Source: Ehretia macrophylla (Eukaryota > Streptophyta > Magnoliopsida > Boraginales > Ehretiaceae). Taken from it: a stretch of 64,000 nucleotides of DNA. The translations under genes and the position numbers were made by a program. Location of the stretch: positions 7,118,762 to 7,182,761 of the forward strand of contig CM075783.1 of the NCBI GenBank assembly GCA_037974665.1. The letters run 5' to 3'. The notes under the pieces are model-generated. The model was not told where the DNA came from, did no database searches, and was given only the letters and a program-made list of their open reading frames with translations. Every line of letters starts with the position of its first letter. Position 1 is the first letter of the stretch. Of this stretch, positions 23,129-37,266 are shown piece after piece.

Positions 23129-24459
23129 TATTATAATCCTTCATTCTAACTACTTCCCTTTTGAGTGGTAAGTAAACACAGTCTTTTTCATGTGTTGTGA
23201 AGTTCCTTTGTTGTTTAGTTTTATATCTAGATATATGTTTGTTCTTCATAAAAATAGAATTGTAAAAAAGGTAGTAGCTTTGTTGATTATTGATTCTTGT
23301 TTTTATTTTAATGAGTGTGTTTGTATATGCATATGGTTATAAGTGTTTTGCGAAAAAGCTATCTAGATATAATGTGCTTATGTGTGTTTTAATAAAAAGT
23401 AATAGTTTTACTGATCATTGATTTGTCTTTATGTTAATAGGTATTGGTATGTAATTATTATTATTTTTTTGGTGTTTACAAAATATAAGCTTTTTGTTTA
23501 ATTGTTGCACTTGATTGGTCAGATTTACTATTCAGTTATAAATTAACATTGCTATGTGAAATAAATACATTGATTCTGTTGAAACGGTTAGCAAAGAAGT
23601 TTCATAACTTGTAGGCTTAAATCTCATATGCTATGCATTGATTCTTTTGTGAATCTGTTTGAGGATTGAAAGCTTATATTTTCTCTCATAGTAAGTATCT
23701 CATTCTTCATCTTTGTCAAGAATGCCTTCACTTTTTGATGTATAACAAACCTGCAGGTAAAACTAACTTAAAAATCTACTATGGTATTTACACTTAATAA
23801 AAACGAATCTAGTTGAGTATACTTCTAGAATTTATACTACTCAAATATAGTCCTTTTCTATATATTACACTCTTGAGCAATACTATCTCTCTCACTTGTC
23901 TAACATAGTCTCTATAGTTTTAATTGAGTAAGGACACATATTCAAAAGGTACGCATTCGCTTTTACTGTGAGAGCTTTTTGACAAATGTTTATGAGAATG
24001 GGATATTACAAATATGCTAATTGAAGATGATGGTTAATGGCTTTCCTGAAAGATGATTAGGCCTTAAGGAATATTTTTGCATTTCTGCACATTACATGTT
24101 CGAAGTAAGGCCTTAGAGAGATAATTATATGTTCTGAAAACTGGCATTCATAATGGAAGATTGAAGTAGTAAATCAAATTTAAAATATCTCATTAAAATA
24201 TGTTGTTTCTTGATCATTCTACCAATTCTTAGATATTATTTATCATGACTTTACGGTATTCTCCTTTGTGTTTGACTTTTTTGGGTTGGTCGACCCTTTT
24301 ATTTGTCAAAGTGATGTACTTATGGCATAATTATCAAGTATTATTATCACTTGCTTACAATGACAAAACATTGCTTGAATTTTCATGAACTTCTTTACTT
24401 TGTATAGCATGAAGATTTTCCTTTAATTAATTCTTTCAAGTCCAATAACATATTACCCC
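23129..24459. other. Intergenic, nothing recognised
   Basis: AT-rich DNA after the CACTA remnant. No CACTA terminal motif or coding stretch with recognisable similarity was found. Confidence 0.35.
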
Positions 24460-24462
24460 TAA

Positions 24463-24660
24463 AAGTTGGTAGAGTAGTTAGATAATGACTTAGCATGATG
24501 AGGGTACCGAGTTCAAATTTTCTATCAGCCCTTTCTAAGGACATCTCCTACCTTTGATTATCTTGAAATATATTGTAGCTGTGTGCCACCCAAATATAGA
24601 GTTCGTAATTTTACGATAAATCTAAAGTAATCCTATTAAGGGTGAGTTTCTTTCTCCGAC
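24463..24660 (+). mobile_element. Possible tRNA-derived SINE
   Basis: GGTAGAGTAGTTAG near 24470 resembles box A, and GAGTTCAAATTTTC near 24510 resembles box B at tRNA-like spacing. No clear poly-A tail or target duplication is seen, so both the call and the edges are tentative. Confidence 0.35.
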
Positions 24661-25239
24661 AACACCTTCATAGTTACTCATCACTTTACTTCATTTATTT
24701 ATCCAGACATGATTAGAGTAATCCGTCCCATGTATATAATCAAAGCACTTATTGCATAACCATCCTACTAATATTTATTAAAATTGACAGGCTTGGTGTA
24801 GTAGGGATGGCAATTAATCACTAAATCATTCCACTAAGACTATACAGGACGTGCGAAGATCCTATATACATGTGCCCTTGAGTTCATTTGCTTTTAGTTT
24901 AATATGGTATCTGATAGCAATAGCTACTTTTCTAATTTATCGATCCCCAAAAGGTTGAAAAAGTATACACAACTTTAGTAAGAACGACGTTAGCACCATG
25001 AATAGCTCATAGCAAAGCAGTAGGAGAATTGTAAACTATATGCATACAGCCTCCTCTATTTTTAATTCTTTGAGATGAAAAAGTGATGTATTTTATGTGT
25101 CGCAAGCATTAGATTTATTTGGTGTCTTTGATCAATTACAAAAGAATTATGTTGTGGATGATTAACTCGATCTATATTCTCTGTTTTATTCTTATCATCA
25201 TAGATCCATTACTATTAGTTCACTGGTTGTGCCATTCTT

Positions 25240-25440
25240 AACTTGAAAAAGTAGGAATAATATTTGCAGTGATGAGATGTTGAAAATAACAGGTGTTATG
25301 GGGCCTGTAAGATGATTACCTTCCAGGTTTAGCAAAGTTAGTCGATGAAGATTAGTGAATTCTAGAGGTATAATGCTATAAGCTAATACTTTTCTCTTTC
25401 TCACATGTAGGCTATTCCCATATTCTTGGACAAGCTTATT
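25240..25440 (-). pseudogene. LRR receptor-like kinase fragment
   Basis: Minus-strand translation contains IPLEFTNLHRLTLLNLEGN followed by HLTGPITPVIFNISSLQIL, about two leucine-rich repeats of the plant extracellular LxxLxLxxNxLxGxIP type, as in XA21/FLS2/EFR-like receptor kinases. Upstream LWRNKL also looks like repeat text. The rest of the receptor (signal peptide, further repeats, membrane segment, kinase) is absent nearby, so this is a gene fragment. Whether it was carried here by an element or is the stub of a decayed gene cannot be told. Confidence 0.6.
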
Positions 25441-26552
25441 CCTCCATAGGCAGCGGGTCGATATCAGAAAACTGGTAAATTAACAGTCTTACTGCCGTTG
25501 TATATTGATTTGAGGAAAATGTTTGGGTTTGGACAGCCAGAACCAAACGACTCTCTATACTGGTAAGACATACATGATGTGTCTTCACCAAATCGCAAGA
25601 ATCTTGGGTTCATCATATATGAACCTCGAGGTAGAGCTTGATTCTTTTCCTGGTTGGTCTTACATTTTGTTATGGAAATATTCGGTCCAACCATTAGTTC
25701 CTCACGAGATTGGTACCAAATCGAGTCAAACATTGAATAATTACACCACATTGAGGTAAACATTTGAATACTAAATAACAGGTATTACTTTCTAAGCATG
25801 ACTTGGTAGTAGTTTTGACGATTGTTTGTGCTCACAAAGGAGATTTAATTTGTGCGAGTGGGTGATTTATGCAGGTGAGGGTGACTGCAGCTGAGTATGG
25901 ACTAGGGTGATTTGCAATCATGAGACTCCAAGACTGCAAGACTTTTTGTTATATGAAGTTTATAAATGAAATTTGCAGATCTAGTATATATATGAAGTTC
26001 TACTTGGAGTTTGCTTTTATACTGTAGTTTCGACTCTTTTCTTAGTCTTTCAAACTGATGTAGCAAGGAAAATACTACTGTTAATAGGCTGCTTCATTTT
26101 TTCTTTTTTTTTTCTTTTGGGTCAGAATAGGTCCTTAATTAGCAAACTAAAAATGTTGCTTTTCATAGTAACAGTAATGCATTGATAAAGTTTGCACATG
26201 ATGAGGCATTTGGTCTGCTTGCTGTATCATATGGCTTTTCAGTAATGAGAGTAATTCCAACTGAACTTTTGCTAAAATAGACAAAATCAAGCCAATTGGA
26301 GTAGTACTAATTGTAATAGTTATGCTTTTTGACCAAGCTTTTTTTCACTTTTCTTTGTTATTTTTTGTATTTTTATAACTTTATTCTTAATCTTCAAAAC
26401 AGGAATTTAAGTAAAATAAGTGCCACAATTTAATGAAATACACAAGTATTACAGTAAGTTGTTTAATTCAAAAGTTATTTTACCAAGTATACGTAATCAA
26501 CCAATAACATCCTGAGAACAACGTATAGGCCTTTTGGGATAGAAAAAAAGTT
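25441..26552. other. Intergenic with an unidentified open frame
   Basis: A plus-strand frame at 25523-25759 and an overlapping minus-strand one at 25464-25763 are open but resemble nothing I know. No start context or other support is seen. The rest is AT-rich. Confidence 0.3.
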
Positions 26553-27445
26553 AGCCAAGAAAATTCATTCAATTCATCTTTCATTTAGTTATAACTTTAA
26601 TTAACTAATACAAGGTTAATTCTATTCAAAGTACCGTTATCATAAAAGGATCAATGTCATTGAGATCCACAATGTTTTTTTCATAAACTTACTTGTAATA
26701 ATTAATCTTTTGCTAAATGAGAAAGTGTGGTCATTCAAATCAATAATCCAAATATTTTTTACAAAATCCAAATCATATCAAAACTTATACTATATCCTCT
26801 AGGTTCGATTCGATTCCATTCAAAGTACATATTACTTTTCTCTTTCAGTTAAGTTCAATTCAAAGTACATAATACTTTTATCATTCAATAATTAAGTTCA
26901 ATTTCATTTAATTCAAAAGTTATTTTAGTATATCATTGGCAGTCCTCTGTGAGTACTGCATGCACCTTTTTGTTTGTTTCAGAGCCGTTTTGTTAGGGCG
27001 TACTAAACCCACTACGTACCACACTACTGGGCGGCTCGCCTGAATGCCGAGTCTTCTTATTAGTAAAACACGCTAGTTGCAATAAAAAAGAATGCTAACT
27101 AGTAGCCAAAAAAATTCATTCAATTCATCTTTCATTTAGATCTAAATTTAAGTAACTCATACAGGGTTTAATTCTATTCAAAGTACTGTTATTATAAAAA
27201 GATCAACTTCATTGAAATCCAAGATATGTGTCCATATTTTGCTAAATAAGAAAGTATGGTCATTCAAATCAATAATTCAAAGAAGTTTTACAATATCCAA
27301 ATAATATCAAAAACTATACTATATCCTTTAGGTTCTGTTCATTCCATTCAAAGTACATAATACTTTTCTCTTTCAATTAAGTTCAATTTAAAGTACATAA
27401 TACTTTTATCGTTCAATAATTAAGTGCAATTTCATTTAAAATACA
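26553..27445. repeat. Diverged direct repeat, two units of about 350 bp
   Basis: Unit 1 (26553-26917) and unit 2 (27104-27445) share the order AAATTCATTCAATTCATC, then CTATTCAAAGTAC, CATTCAAATCAATAAT and TTCAAAGTACATAATAC. The units start 551 bp apart with about 186 bp between them. No primer-site-like or polypurine sequence is in the spacer, so a TRIM is not supported; a tandem duplication of non-coding DNA is simpler. Confidence 0.6.
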
Positions 27446-28395
27446 GTTATCTTAACTTTCTATTTTATTCTCATCGAAGTTTAACTTTTTTGCAAAAGAA
27501 AAGTTTCTTTAGCTTTTAGTCCATTCTAATTGAAGAGAAATTTTTATTAATATATGCATTATGAAGATGATAATATCAATTTTGGTCCAAATACATATTT
27601 TCTCAAATTATACTCATGGTACACATATTTTTGGTCATGAAAGTATTATAATCCTCCTAATAAACATTTTGTTACCTCATACTTTATAATTTTCGTAAAA
27701 CTAAAATTCTCTCATAGTATGAAACATTCAATGTCACAAACTTTTCTAGCCCTATATATAAATCTACATAATATTAAGCATAAATATCAAATATTATTAA
27801 AAATGAAATTTTTTTACCTAACCAAAAACTATTCAGTTTCCTACAAAACCCTTTTTCCCCAAAATGTAATTGCTACCAAAACTATTTTCACCAATACCAA
27901 CAAAGCGTTTGCAATAACCACAACACTTTCCATTTTCACACACACACACACAAAGCTCATCTTAGCATTTCCTCCGATAATCTCAAGTGTCACTGCACGA
28001 TCATCTGAACATTTGACCTTTCACATCAGTGCTTGAGACAAGGTTTGCAAACCTCATGCATTATTTTTCTTCTTTTTTCCCAAAAAAATTAGTTTCTATT
28101 CTAGATGATTTTAGCAATCCTTGAACTTCTTCATTAGTGGTATATGTTTTTAAACGGTATATATGATTTTTTATTTTTGTTTTCCATGAACTTCCACCAT
28201 CAGTACGAACTACTTATGCACGATGAAATTTTGTGGGAGTATGTGCATATATCACATCTCGGTAGAGTCCTACATAAGTAGGATTTAGGAAGATGTATTT
28301 GTACATGTATATGGTTACATATCCTCGTATTTGCTTAGGCCAGTTGCTAATTTTCTTTTTCTTTTTGCCTCTTTTTGGTGTTGGATCTGTGGATG
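27446..28395. other. Intergenic
   Basis: AT-rich, no recognised gene. A short (CA)n run lies near 27938-27951. Confidence 0.35.
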
Positions 28396-28995
28396 TCTGT
28401 AAGACCCGAGCATGATCTAATGTGTATTTATCTATTTTAATTGTCATTTAAAATAATATGTACATCTAATTACCTATTCTATCATTTGAATTTGCATTTA
28501 ACGTCAATTTGAATGACATTTCATCTAAATTGCCTAGGAAGGTAAACTTCTAAATTATGCATGTATTGAAGGGTAAAATAGTCTTTACACTATTAAATAT
28601 CTTATAGTTTGGTATAATTACAATTTGAACAAGATAGCAAAGGATGTTTGGTCATTTGTTAAATAGGATATTTTAGTTAGTTGTCTAGCTTTGACCAATT
28701 AACCATTATATACATACATACAATTCATAACATAAAACAAAAACTCCAAATAGTACAAAAACAAGAGGACCTCACGGCCAAGGCTAGGAAGAGAAAAGAA
28801 AATTGCAAAGTTAGGGTTATGGCTATTTGAAGAAGAAAGTTTGCAAAATTAGGCCAATACAAAATGAAAATTTCTCAACCTTTGCTCTACCTTGCTTGTT
28901 CTTGCTAATTCTTGCCATTTTCAACAATTTTAAGGTGAGAAATTTCTTGTCTACTAGGTTTAGATCTTGTTGGTTATGCTCATAAACTTGTATAA

Positions 28996-31821
28996 TGTCA
29001 CGACCCCAATTTTTCAATCACTATTACAGTCTTTGATACCGTAATAAAACCACAAACATTCCTGGGATCGTGATGCCAAGGGCTTAAGAAGATCGTTCCT
29101 CCTAAGTCTGCTAAGAGACAATTACTATAGCCCGAGCACTATTAACCACAACTCAAAATTTCAAGACTGTTAGAATAATTGTTTTCCAATTGTTAAATTC
29201 TAAATTACAAAATTTCAATTACCCTAATCGAGGGAATAAATCTGGTTATGACTTAGTTGATTCAATTACCGATCCATACTTAGCAAAATTTTAGCCTATT
29301 AATTGTTTTCTCGAAAATCGGGCAGCATAATGACTGTATTTTAGATATTCCAGTTTTCACTTGTAAACAGAAAAGCCACAGACCAACAACTCCAAATCCT
29401 TCACTACAACTCATCAACCCCAATTTCCAACAACATTTTATAATTCGCCCAACACATGTTAAAATAACCATCTAATTCCAAAGTAAAGCATATAAGTACG
29501 ACATCTAACTATTACATTAATTCAAATACCACTTATTATACAAACTTCATCACTAGGGTTTAAAGCCACGAACATATTTTTCTTTAGCACGCAATCATCA
29601 AATATCGTACTCCGGCTCACTTACATCTGAAAGTGGGAAAAAACAAGGGTGATCTTATCCGACACCAAAGCTCAGCGAAGGGGGAATTTGGGAAGGGTTT
29701 TCAAATACATTTTTCTATTTGAAAACTATTTGGAAAACTATGTATGCAATGCACACAATATTTGCAATCAAGAAATAATCAAGTATACATATACAAGTCA
29801 TATAACACATACTAAGTAAGAAATAACTTACTGTTTCGAATCGATTTCAAGCGGTAACTGGTTGTCTGAGATGTTCAACATCTCCTTCCTTATCTCACCC
29901 AATCGAGTATTCCAAATAATACTTGAGCCTATGACTAACTCTCCAAGGAAATCTAGTTCCCCCTAGCAAGAGTAGAATACAAACCATAGTAGACATAAAA
30001 TCACCGACACCCCTAGGATATCCGGCGTAGTATGCACATTACCATGAGAAACCAGGTAGTTGCAAACCCCTTTTGACACAAATTCAAGTTCATGTTCACA
30101 TAATACGAGCATTTATAGCAATCAAATTGGCATCGAGATCACAACTAGCATATAGTTGACATTTATAGCAAATCGGGTAAACATCGAGCAATCATGCAAT
30201 ATAATTCATATTAACAATCACACAAGTATCCAAGCACATCTAGAGGTCATATAACATGATTGCACTTTAGTAGAGACTAGAAACTTAGCCATTTAATCAA
30301 ATACGCTAAGCATTAAAACTTAACTAACTCATCTAAGCCAATGTCTAAGCCACTGCAATGACCTAACTTTGGCAAATCAGTTACCTACCTTCCTTAAACT
30401 CCAAATACTCTGTTTTTAGTATAGAATTAAAGCTCTTTGAGTGTAGATAATTTTGGAATCAAACAAAGCTCAATTCCGATCTAAATTTACTGAGTTATAA
30501 CCAATTTCGTGCAACTACGTTTGACTATCCAGATTGAGTGCTATTCTTGAGTCATTTTGAAAATGGAAAATTTAGAGAAGTTAAATGTTGGAATTTGACT
30601 TTCCCTAAAACACAATTTTTTTTCCTAATTGCCTAATTTAGCTACTATAAAGTTTTGTTTGATTCTGAGGTCGTTTACTATTTTTAATACGCAAAAGAAA
30701 CTCAAGGCAATGAGCTGTCCAGCTTCAACAAAAATCCTGTAATCCACAATTTTGAGTATTTTTTAACACGAAAACGATTTTTCCTCAGAAATCTTTCAAC
30801 ACAAGAATTATTCCTCTATGAGTCTAGTTTAGCATGAAATGTTTCCAAATTTTTCTAAAATTGTTTAGCCATTCAAACGAACCAAGACTTTTGATGGTGC
30901 AAATCTGTCCAGAAAAGCTAAGTTATGATTCTTTCTTGGTTTAGCTCCTATATCATCAAGAACAACTACTATACATTCTAGCAACTCAAGCAACATAAAT
31001 AAAACATATTCAAGCATATATTCATAGCTAGATACAATCATCTTCATCCAAAAAGCTTACAAACTTCATCAATGGCAATTTTAGTTCAAAACATCTATAA
31101 GCAAGATTCCAATACCTTTCATCCATGGAATAGCTAGGATATCAACAATCAAACTTCATAATACAAATATATGCATTTATATCTCATGAATACAAGTTTT
31201 TGAAAGAACCATCACCTTGAATTTTTTCTGAAAAATTAAGCAAAACGATCGGTAGAAAGGTAGAATGCATAGAGGTGAACCCGAAAATGCTTGGTTTGAG
31301 CCTTGGTTCCAATTCTATCTTCTAATTTTTGCAAAATAAAGCTAGGTTTTACTATGTACTGTTGATGAAGGGTCAAGGCTGGAGAAGAAGAAGAAAAAAC
31401 GTTTTTTGTGTATTGTTTTTTGATTTTTTAAGATTAAATAGGTCAAAAGTCAAAGTTTGGTCAAACCCGCATAACCAAAACAACTATGCGACACTTTACG
31501 AAAACGACCATAAATTCTTCTAGAAAACTCCAATTCACAAACGGTTTGAAGAATTAGAAACTAGACTCGTAGAGATTTATAACTATATATAATTTGACAC
31601 CTAAATATTCCCCAATTGGTGTAGGTTTAATTTTAAAGTTGACTCAAAATTTATTCGTAACTTCCGAGTATGACTTATTTAATTGAACTTGATATCCATC
31701 TTAAATGTTCCGGCATCACTTTTGACACATTCTATACTACTCATTACCTTTTTAAACATTAACGGGTCATTTCCTAAAAAATATTAATTTATTCCGAATC
31801 GTCTCAGGCACGGGTATTACA
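28996..31821 (-). mobile_element. 3' LTR of a minus-strand Gypsy element
   Basis: On the minus strand it starts TGTAATACCC at 31821 and ends GGGGTCGTGACA at 28996 (2.83 kb). A purine tract (31822-31836) sits directly upstream of its start, which marks it as the 3' LTR. It shares end motifs with the LTR at 9638-15066. Only about 600 bp of internal sequence remains beside it. Confidence 0.7.
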
Positions 31822-31836
31822 TTCTCTTCTCCTTAC
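31822..31836 (-). other. Polypurine tract
   Basis: Minus strand GTAAGGAGAAGAGAA immediately before the LTR start TGTAATACCC. A perfect 6-bp hairpin (AATTTC / GAAATT) lies just upstream at 31840-31857. Confidence 0.75.
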
Positions 31837-32433
31837 AAGAATTTCGCCCTTGAAATTAACTATTTCAAGGTCTCTTTATCATTCAGTGAATCAAACTAAA
31901 ACCCAAACATATGCAAGAACATCATAGCCTACATTGCAACCCAAAGAATCATAGCTTAAGTTAACACCTAAAACAAGAACAACTCCAATCACATCTATAT
32001 CACAATCAATAAGCCATTACAGTACGAGTGTAAATTATAAATCATAAGGCTAGCATGTAATGTTTGGAGTTTCATTCAAGTCCAAGTTCACATATATTAC
32101 TCTATGTCTATTATTCATCAAGAAGTCCTAGTACTGGTAATATTTAGTACCCATATGCGAGAGTCATGGCCAAGGATATAAATAGTTCTCCATATTGACC
32201 TATCAATCTTTTTGTACACAACTTATACTCATATATACATTGCAACACCAAACCACGCTAATGGCTCAAGACTTAATCCTATTAGAACTACCACATTCAT
32301 TTCATGCGTAACACATATTTTAGTCTACACACACCATATAAACTTTTCATTTCCCAATACTATAACTAATGCCTCAAGTAGGTTAGTAGTCCTCAAGATT
32401 AAGTAGTGCAATCAACACTTAGCTACAAACGGG
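31837..32433 (-). mobile_element. Remaining 3' internal part of the minus-strand Gypsy element
   Basis: Non-coding DNA between the polypurine tract and the right junction, where TATAA (32434-32438) matches TATAA at 28991-28995 before the LTR. The expected 5' LTR is missing at this side. Confidence 0.4.
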
Positions 32434-33201
32434 TATAAACTTAATCTTGTCAATATCTTGTGTATGTTGTAAAATGTTGGTCTTGTGTGTTAAAGTTTAA
32501 AAGAGTAATCTACGCACTGATTTTGTGTGGCCACTTTGATATAGTAAACGTTAACGAATGAGGCAAATTTTTGGGTATGTTACACTAGACTCGCAGTTGA
32601 ACAAACTTTGAGTTTGGTGCATGTCCAGATTCTGTTGTTAAGATATTGTTTTTAATCAATATCAGTGATGTTATGTTTCTCGCGTCAGATATTTATAAAG
32701 GCTATATCTCTGTGAATATAACTCCGAAGAGTTCCGTTTGATTCTAGAACTATCTATACTTAAAGAGATATGTCTCTGAGTAGTTTCAATGTTTTTAGAG
32801 AACTTTGAGTTTGTTAACCAAACTGAGAAAGTCATACATGTGTTGTCCAGATTTTCCAGTTTACATGTCCATGTGTTTTATGTTGTATAGTGGTTAAATG
32901 CTGGCTAATCTTGGTTCTAAGCTTGAATATGAAGTTCATAAGTATGCATATATGTTTGTTGCATAGTTTACGTGCTTAGAAGTAAGAGTGGTAGCATGAG
33001 CAAGCATGAACTAGCCTTGAAGCCAAAACATCATGTCATTAGTATAGTTGAACTATCGTGAGGTCTATGATCATGCTATTGAATTCGTATTGAGTTGCCA
33101 TTGAAAAGAGAGTATGTAAATACGTTAATGTGTGTTCAAATGGTGTTGCATATGAATGAACATTCCGCAATATTGCTAATGTTATGGTGACCTACCTTGT
33201 T

Positions 33202-36200
33202 TGTAACGCCCCGATCCCTTGCGAGATCGGAGTCCCGATTCCTAAACTCGAGGTTACAGAAAAAAAAAAAAAAAAATAGATAGAGTTTCCCCTATTTATA
33301 GGACGAACAGCTACCTGCCAACAGACAATAAAGCCACAAGCCACACAAAATTCAATATTAACAACATCCTCTCAGCTTCAAGGTCATCCGAGCCTTAAGC
33401 AAGACAAGACATTTCAGCACACAAGCATGCAAGGTGAAAACATTGAAATCTATTCTTTTAATTTGCTTATCATACCACTCTATATTATCATTTAAACATT
33501 CTTATAAATTAAGATCATCCGTCCAACTAGCTTCCTTTATCACACAAGCAAGCAACAAAAAGAGAAGTAAAGTTAAGCTATTACAATCCTTCAACAACTC
33601 CAAATATATACAAGTCCATAGGCACAAGATAAAACATAATATAATACAAGCAAGTCTTCACATAATCTAGCAAGCAACACTCCAACCACAAGCAATAGCA
33701 CACAACAATCGAGGTATCTCCTTCAACTGCCTCCTCTCCCTCGACAGCTAAGAGCTGGGGATCTATATCAGCACTTCTTGAAACATGTTTAGGGAGGAAT
33801 GAGCAACCACCAATGCTCAGTGAGGGATAAGGTCTACCGGGACGTGCTCGTGCAATGTAACATTTTAAATACAAGTAAAACAGTTAAGTAACTAAAATAC
33901 AAATATACAATAAGTTACCACACATTAAAAGGATACGATTCACTCTAACCCCAACACTCTAGAATTCTCTTGGGCTTCAATCACAAAACACAATCCTCGA
34001 TCCATGAACCTCGATCAATGTGTCGGCATAAAACCCAAACACTTCAATAGGTGTACTCCAGATGTACCCTGAAAATCCTACGACTCAACACCTCCTGGCA
34101 ATCTCCAGACCAGGCGAGTGAGGGACTTGAGCACGGAGTTCGAATATCCACTGGCAAGCTCGCTGCCGCCCAGCTGATATCCAATACATCCGCCCATGAC
34201 ACTATGGTTGCGCAACCACTATGCAATGCACTCAATCCAATGACATTATGACAACAATATAAAACAATAACATATAAGAGGGACAACAAAGTAGGTTGCC
34301 CTCGAAAACAACTAAGATATAAAAGGAATATAACTCAAGCAATTATCTTAAGTCATACAATTTATTAAAGAGAAAATGAACCAAAATGCACAAAATGATA
34401 AAAATCCCTCACCTCGGATTAGGCTAAGTATGCAAGAAAAAAGCTGAGGTTTACTCCAACTTCCTTGACTTAGCTCAAAATGCAACCCTAGTCTATTCAC
34501 ACAAGTTTAACACTTTATCAATTGATTTTATTAATTCCATTCGAATATTCATATGACTCACTTAAGTGTCCACCAACGCAAAACGCTAGAAATTAGACAA
34601 TCATTAATACTTCAAATTAACACATAACTCAAATAACCAAATATTAGTAGGTGGAACAATAGCATATAAGAAATGATTAGATTAGTGACCAGTAGCTTTA
34701 ACTAACTATAAACTATTTCATATTTAACTTCACATTTCGTCACACATCCATGAATCCAAGTTGAACACTTTAATCATGATAAATCAACCAATCACTAGAG
34801 CTTTTAGTTCACATCTGAGGTTATCTCACAAGAATTAGAAATAACAATGAAATAGATATGATGGAAACAATTAGTGTTAACCACAAATTAAACTAATACA
34901 AGTTCAACCATTATTTAACTTATAACTAGCAACATCTTTTAAAGTTAAGGTTTTTCATCTAGCGATTGAGGTTAAGAACAAAAGATAACTTTTCAAATCA
35001 GAAAGATTTGATTCACCAATACATTAGAGGTTGGTACTTTTGAATTAAAGTCTAGTTGTTTCAATTAACACAAGTTCACAAGTTGCTTAAGGTTTCCTTT
35101 AAGGTTCAAATACTACATTTATTAGTAACTCTACTAAAGTCAACTTGTAACGAGCTGTAATTAATCTTTTAGATGATGGTTGGTTTACAATAAGGTGGAA
35201 ACGAGACTATTATCAGTAAGTTAATCTAACTTACTTCGTAAACAGACCATTTGCCCATTAGAGATTCGAGAAGCATGCAGACTAAACAATATAGTATGAT
35301 TAGCACTTAACAAGTTCAAAGCACTTCTTAAATTGTGGTGTTTTCCTTTCTATCCAAAGTCAATAGATTACATCCTAAACTAACTCATCCACATTTTATC
35401 ATATGATATCTAATAGTTCAAATTAGAAGAATTCTCTTTGTAAACTCAACGCTAGAATTTAAGCTAAGTTAACTCATTAGTTAATTAACACATAACCAAA
35501 AAGTTATTTACAAGACTAACTTATGAATTCACTTGGCTAACAGTTAACACATAACATTAGTTCAACTACATAACTAATAACTGCTAACTCACAATCACAA
35601 TTTGTATCATTTTAGTAGCAAAATTTCATAATCATACTTTATAATTCAATCTGGCACATAAAATACACTTAATAATGCACGAGTGGAAAGGGAAAAGGAA
35701 GAAATATGGTTGCCAGGCTGTAACCGGCAGCCACCCTACGCCAGCAACTGACTGTCCAACGCCGGCAGACTGCCCGGCACTGGGCAGTCAGCTCAAACAT
35801 ACACGCACGCACGAAATCACGAAGTGTAAATATTGCTAGCAGTTTAAGTGTATATAGTGAAAATTAGATAGTTCAATAATATCAATAATCTTCCAAGCAT
35901 TTTGTCAAGCACAAATCAAACATTAACATTTTTATCTCATAAATCAACATCAACAACTAGTAAATCGAGGGATTTCCCTAAGTTTAGCCGACGGGTAATC
36001 TTATAATTCACATAAGTAACACATTAATTTATTATTTAACTAAAACAGTTTAGAGAACAACTTAATCTAACATTTCATAAGCATATATCACAAGATTAAT
36101 TCAAGAAAACAGTTAAGTGCAACCCCATCACCTCAAATTAGTTAAAAGTACAAGATGTGGGTTAAAAGACAACCTTTCTTCTATTATTCCCCTCTTCTTT

Positions 36201-37266
36201 CCCGTCAAAAGCCGCTGATCTTTCTCTCCCTTTTTTTTTCTGATTCCGCAGCGAGAGAGAGAGAAGAGATTGGAGTGTTGGCTTGTGAATTGAGTGATAG
36301 GTGAGTGTTTAGGTGGATATGTGTGGTGATGAGATCAATGCCGAGTGGTGCCTTGCATGTGCGAGAGAAAATGAGCTTTTGTTTCTTTTTTTTTTGTCTT
36401 TTGGTCACGATTGTGAGGTAGAGAGAGATGAGTGATTTTGTTTGATGACCTGTGTGGTGCGCATGTGTGAGCCGTGAGTGGTGTGGGTTTGCGTGGGTGA
36501 GATACTATTTAATCTATATGGCTAGGATTTATTTAATTAACTTAGTTGATTTAGGTGTGGTTAACATGAAGCCTAAGGTTAATATTGTAATATAAATTAA
36601 ATACAGCAATAAGAATAATAGAAATAATATTCTATGCAATTCATTTATGCACAAATTAAATAAATGTAATATTTAAATTAGTCAGATAGTTCGTTCAGTT
36701 ATGGGCAAGTCAAATTAATAATAAAAATAATTAAATAAAGACAGTTAAATAAAATAATAACTAATTATCTCTCATAAGTTAGTTAATTATAATTTAAATA
36801 AATGAAAATGGGGATAAGAAATAAAGTATTCATTCCTAGGTCCAGGGATTCACATTCAATAATAAAATTAATAAGTAAAACGACAGGGGATTTGTCCCGG
36901 ACAAGTTATTTAATTATAAATTAAATAAATTCAAATAGGATAACATAAATAATTAAAGTAATATATTGATTATTTTTGTAAATCAATTAAATATAATTTA
37001 ATGAGTGTAAATGATAATAAGATAAAATAATGATTTCCGATTCCGAGTGTCACATTCCAATTAGTGAAATTAAATCAATTAATGAATAAAGTAAATTCTA
37101 GTAGATAAAAGGATTAAACAATTTCTCCAGCGAGTCAATTAAATAAATAAATAAAAATTAAATGAATGCGAAAAGTTATCGTGCACATTTTCCAAGAATA
37201 TGCATTTTGATAAAATAATTATATGCAAATTAATATGATGTTTATAGACTAGGTCTGAGTGTCACA
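33202..37266 (-). repeat. 3' LTR of the LARD-like element (4065 bp)
   Basis: On the plus strand it runs from TGTAACGCCCCGATCCC to GAGTGTCACA. On the minus strand, an open stretch at 33874-33581 and its partner in the other LTR (39473-39180) encode near-identical 97-residue products; they lie inside the LTR and are not host genes. Confidence 0.85.

Larger units (their letters stand above)
28396..33201 (+). mobile_element. Plus-strand Gypsy LTR in two pieces, broken
   Basis: 28396-28995 begins TGTAAGACCCGAGC, a typical start for LTRs of this group. 32434-33201 continues in the same style, with TTCCGTTTGATTCTAGAAC (near 32730) matching the reverse complement of related LTR text near 13880 and 30450. 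The pieces are separated by the minus-strand Gypsy sequence at 28996-32433, with TATAA at both junctions. The right end is cut by the element starting at 33202. Confidence 0.5.

Noticed and set aside
26553-27445. TRIM element
   Set aside because: No primer site, polypurine tract, TG...CA ends or flanking duplication could be found.
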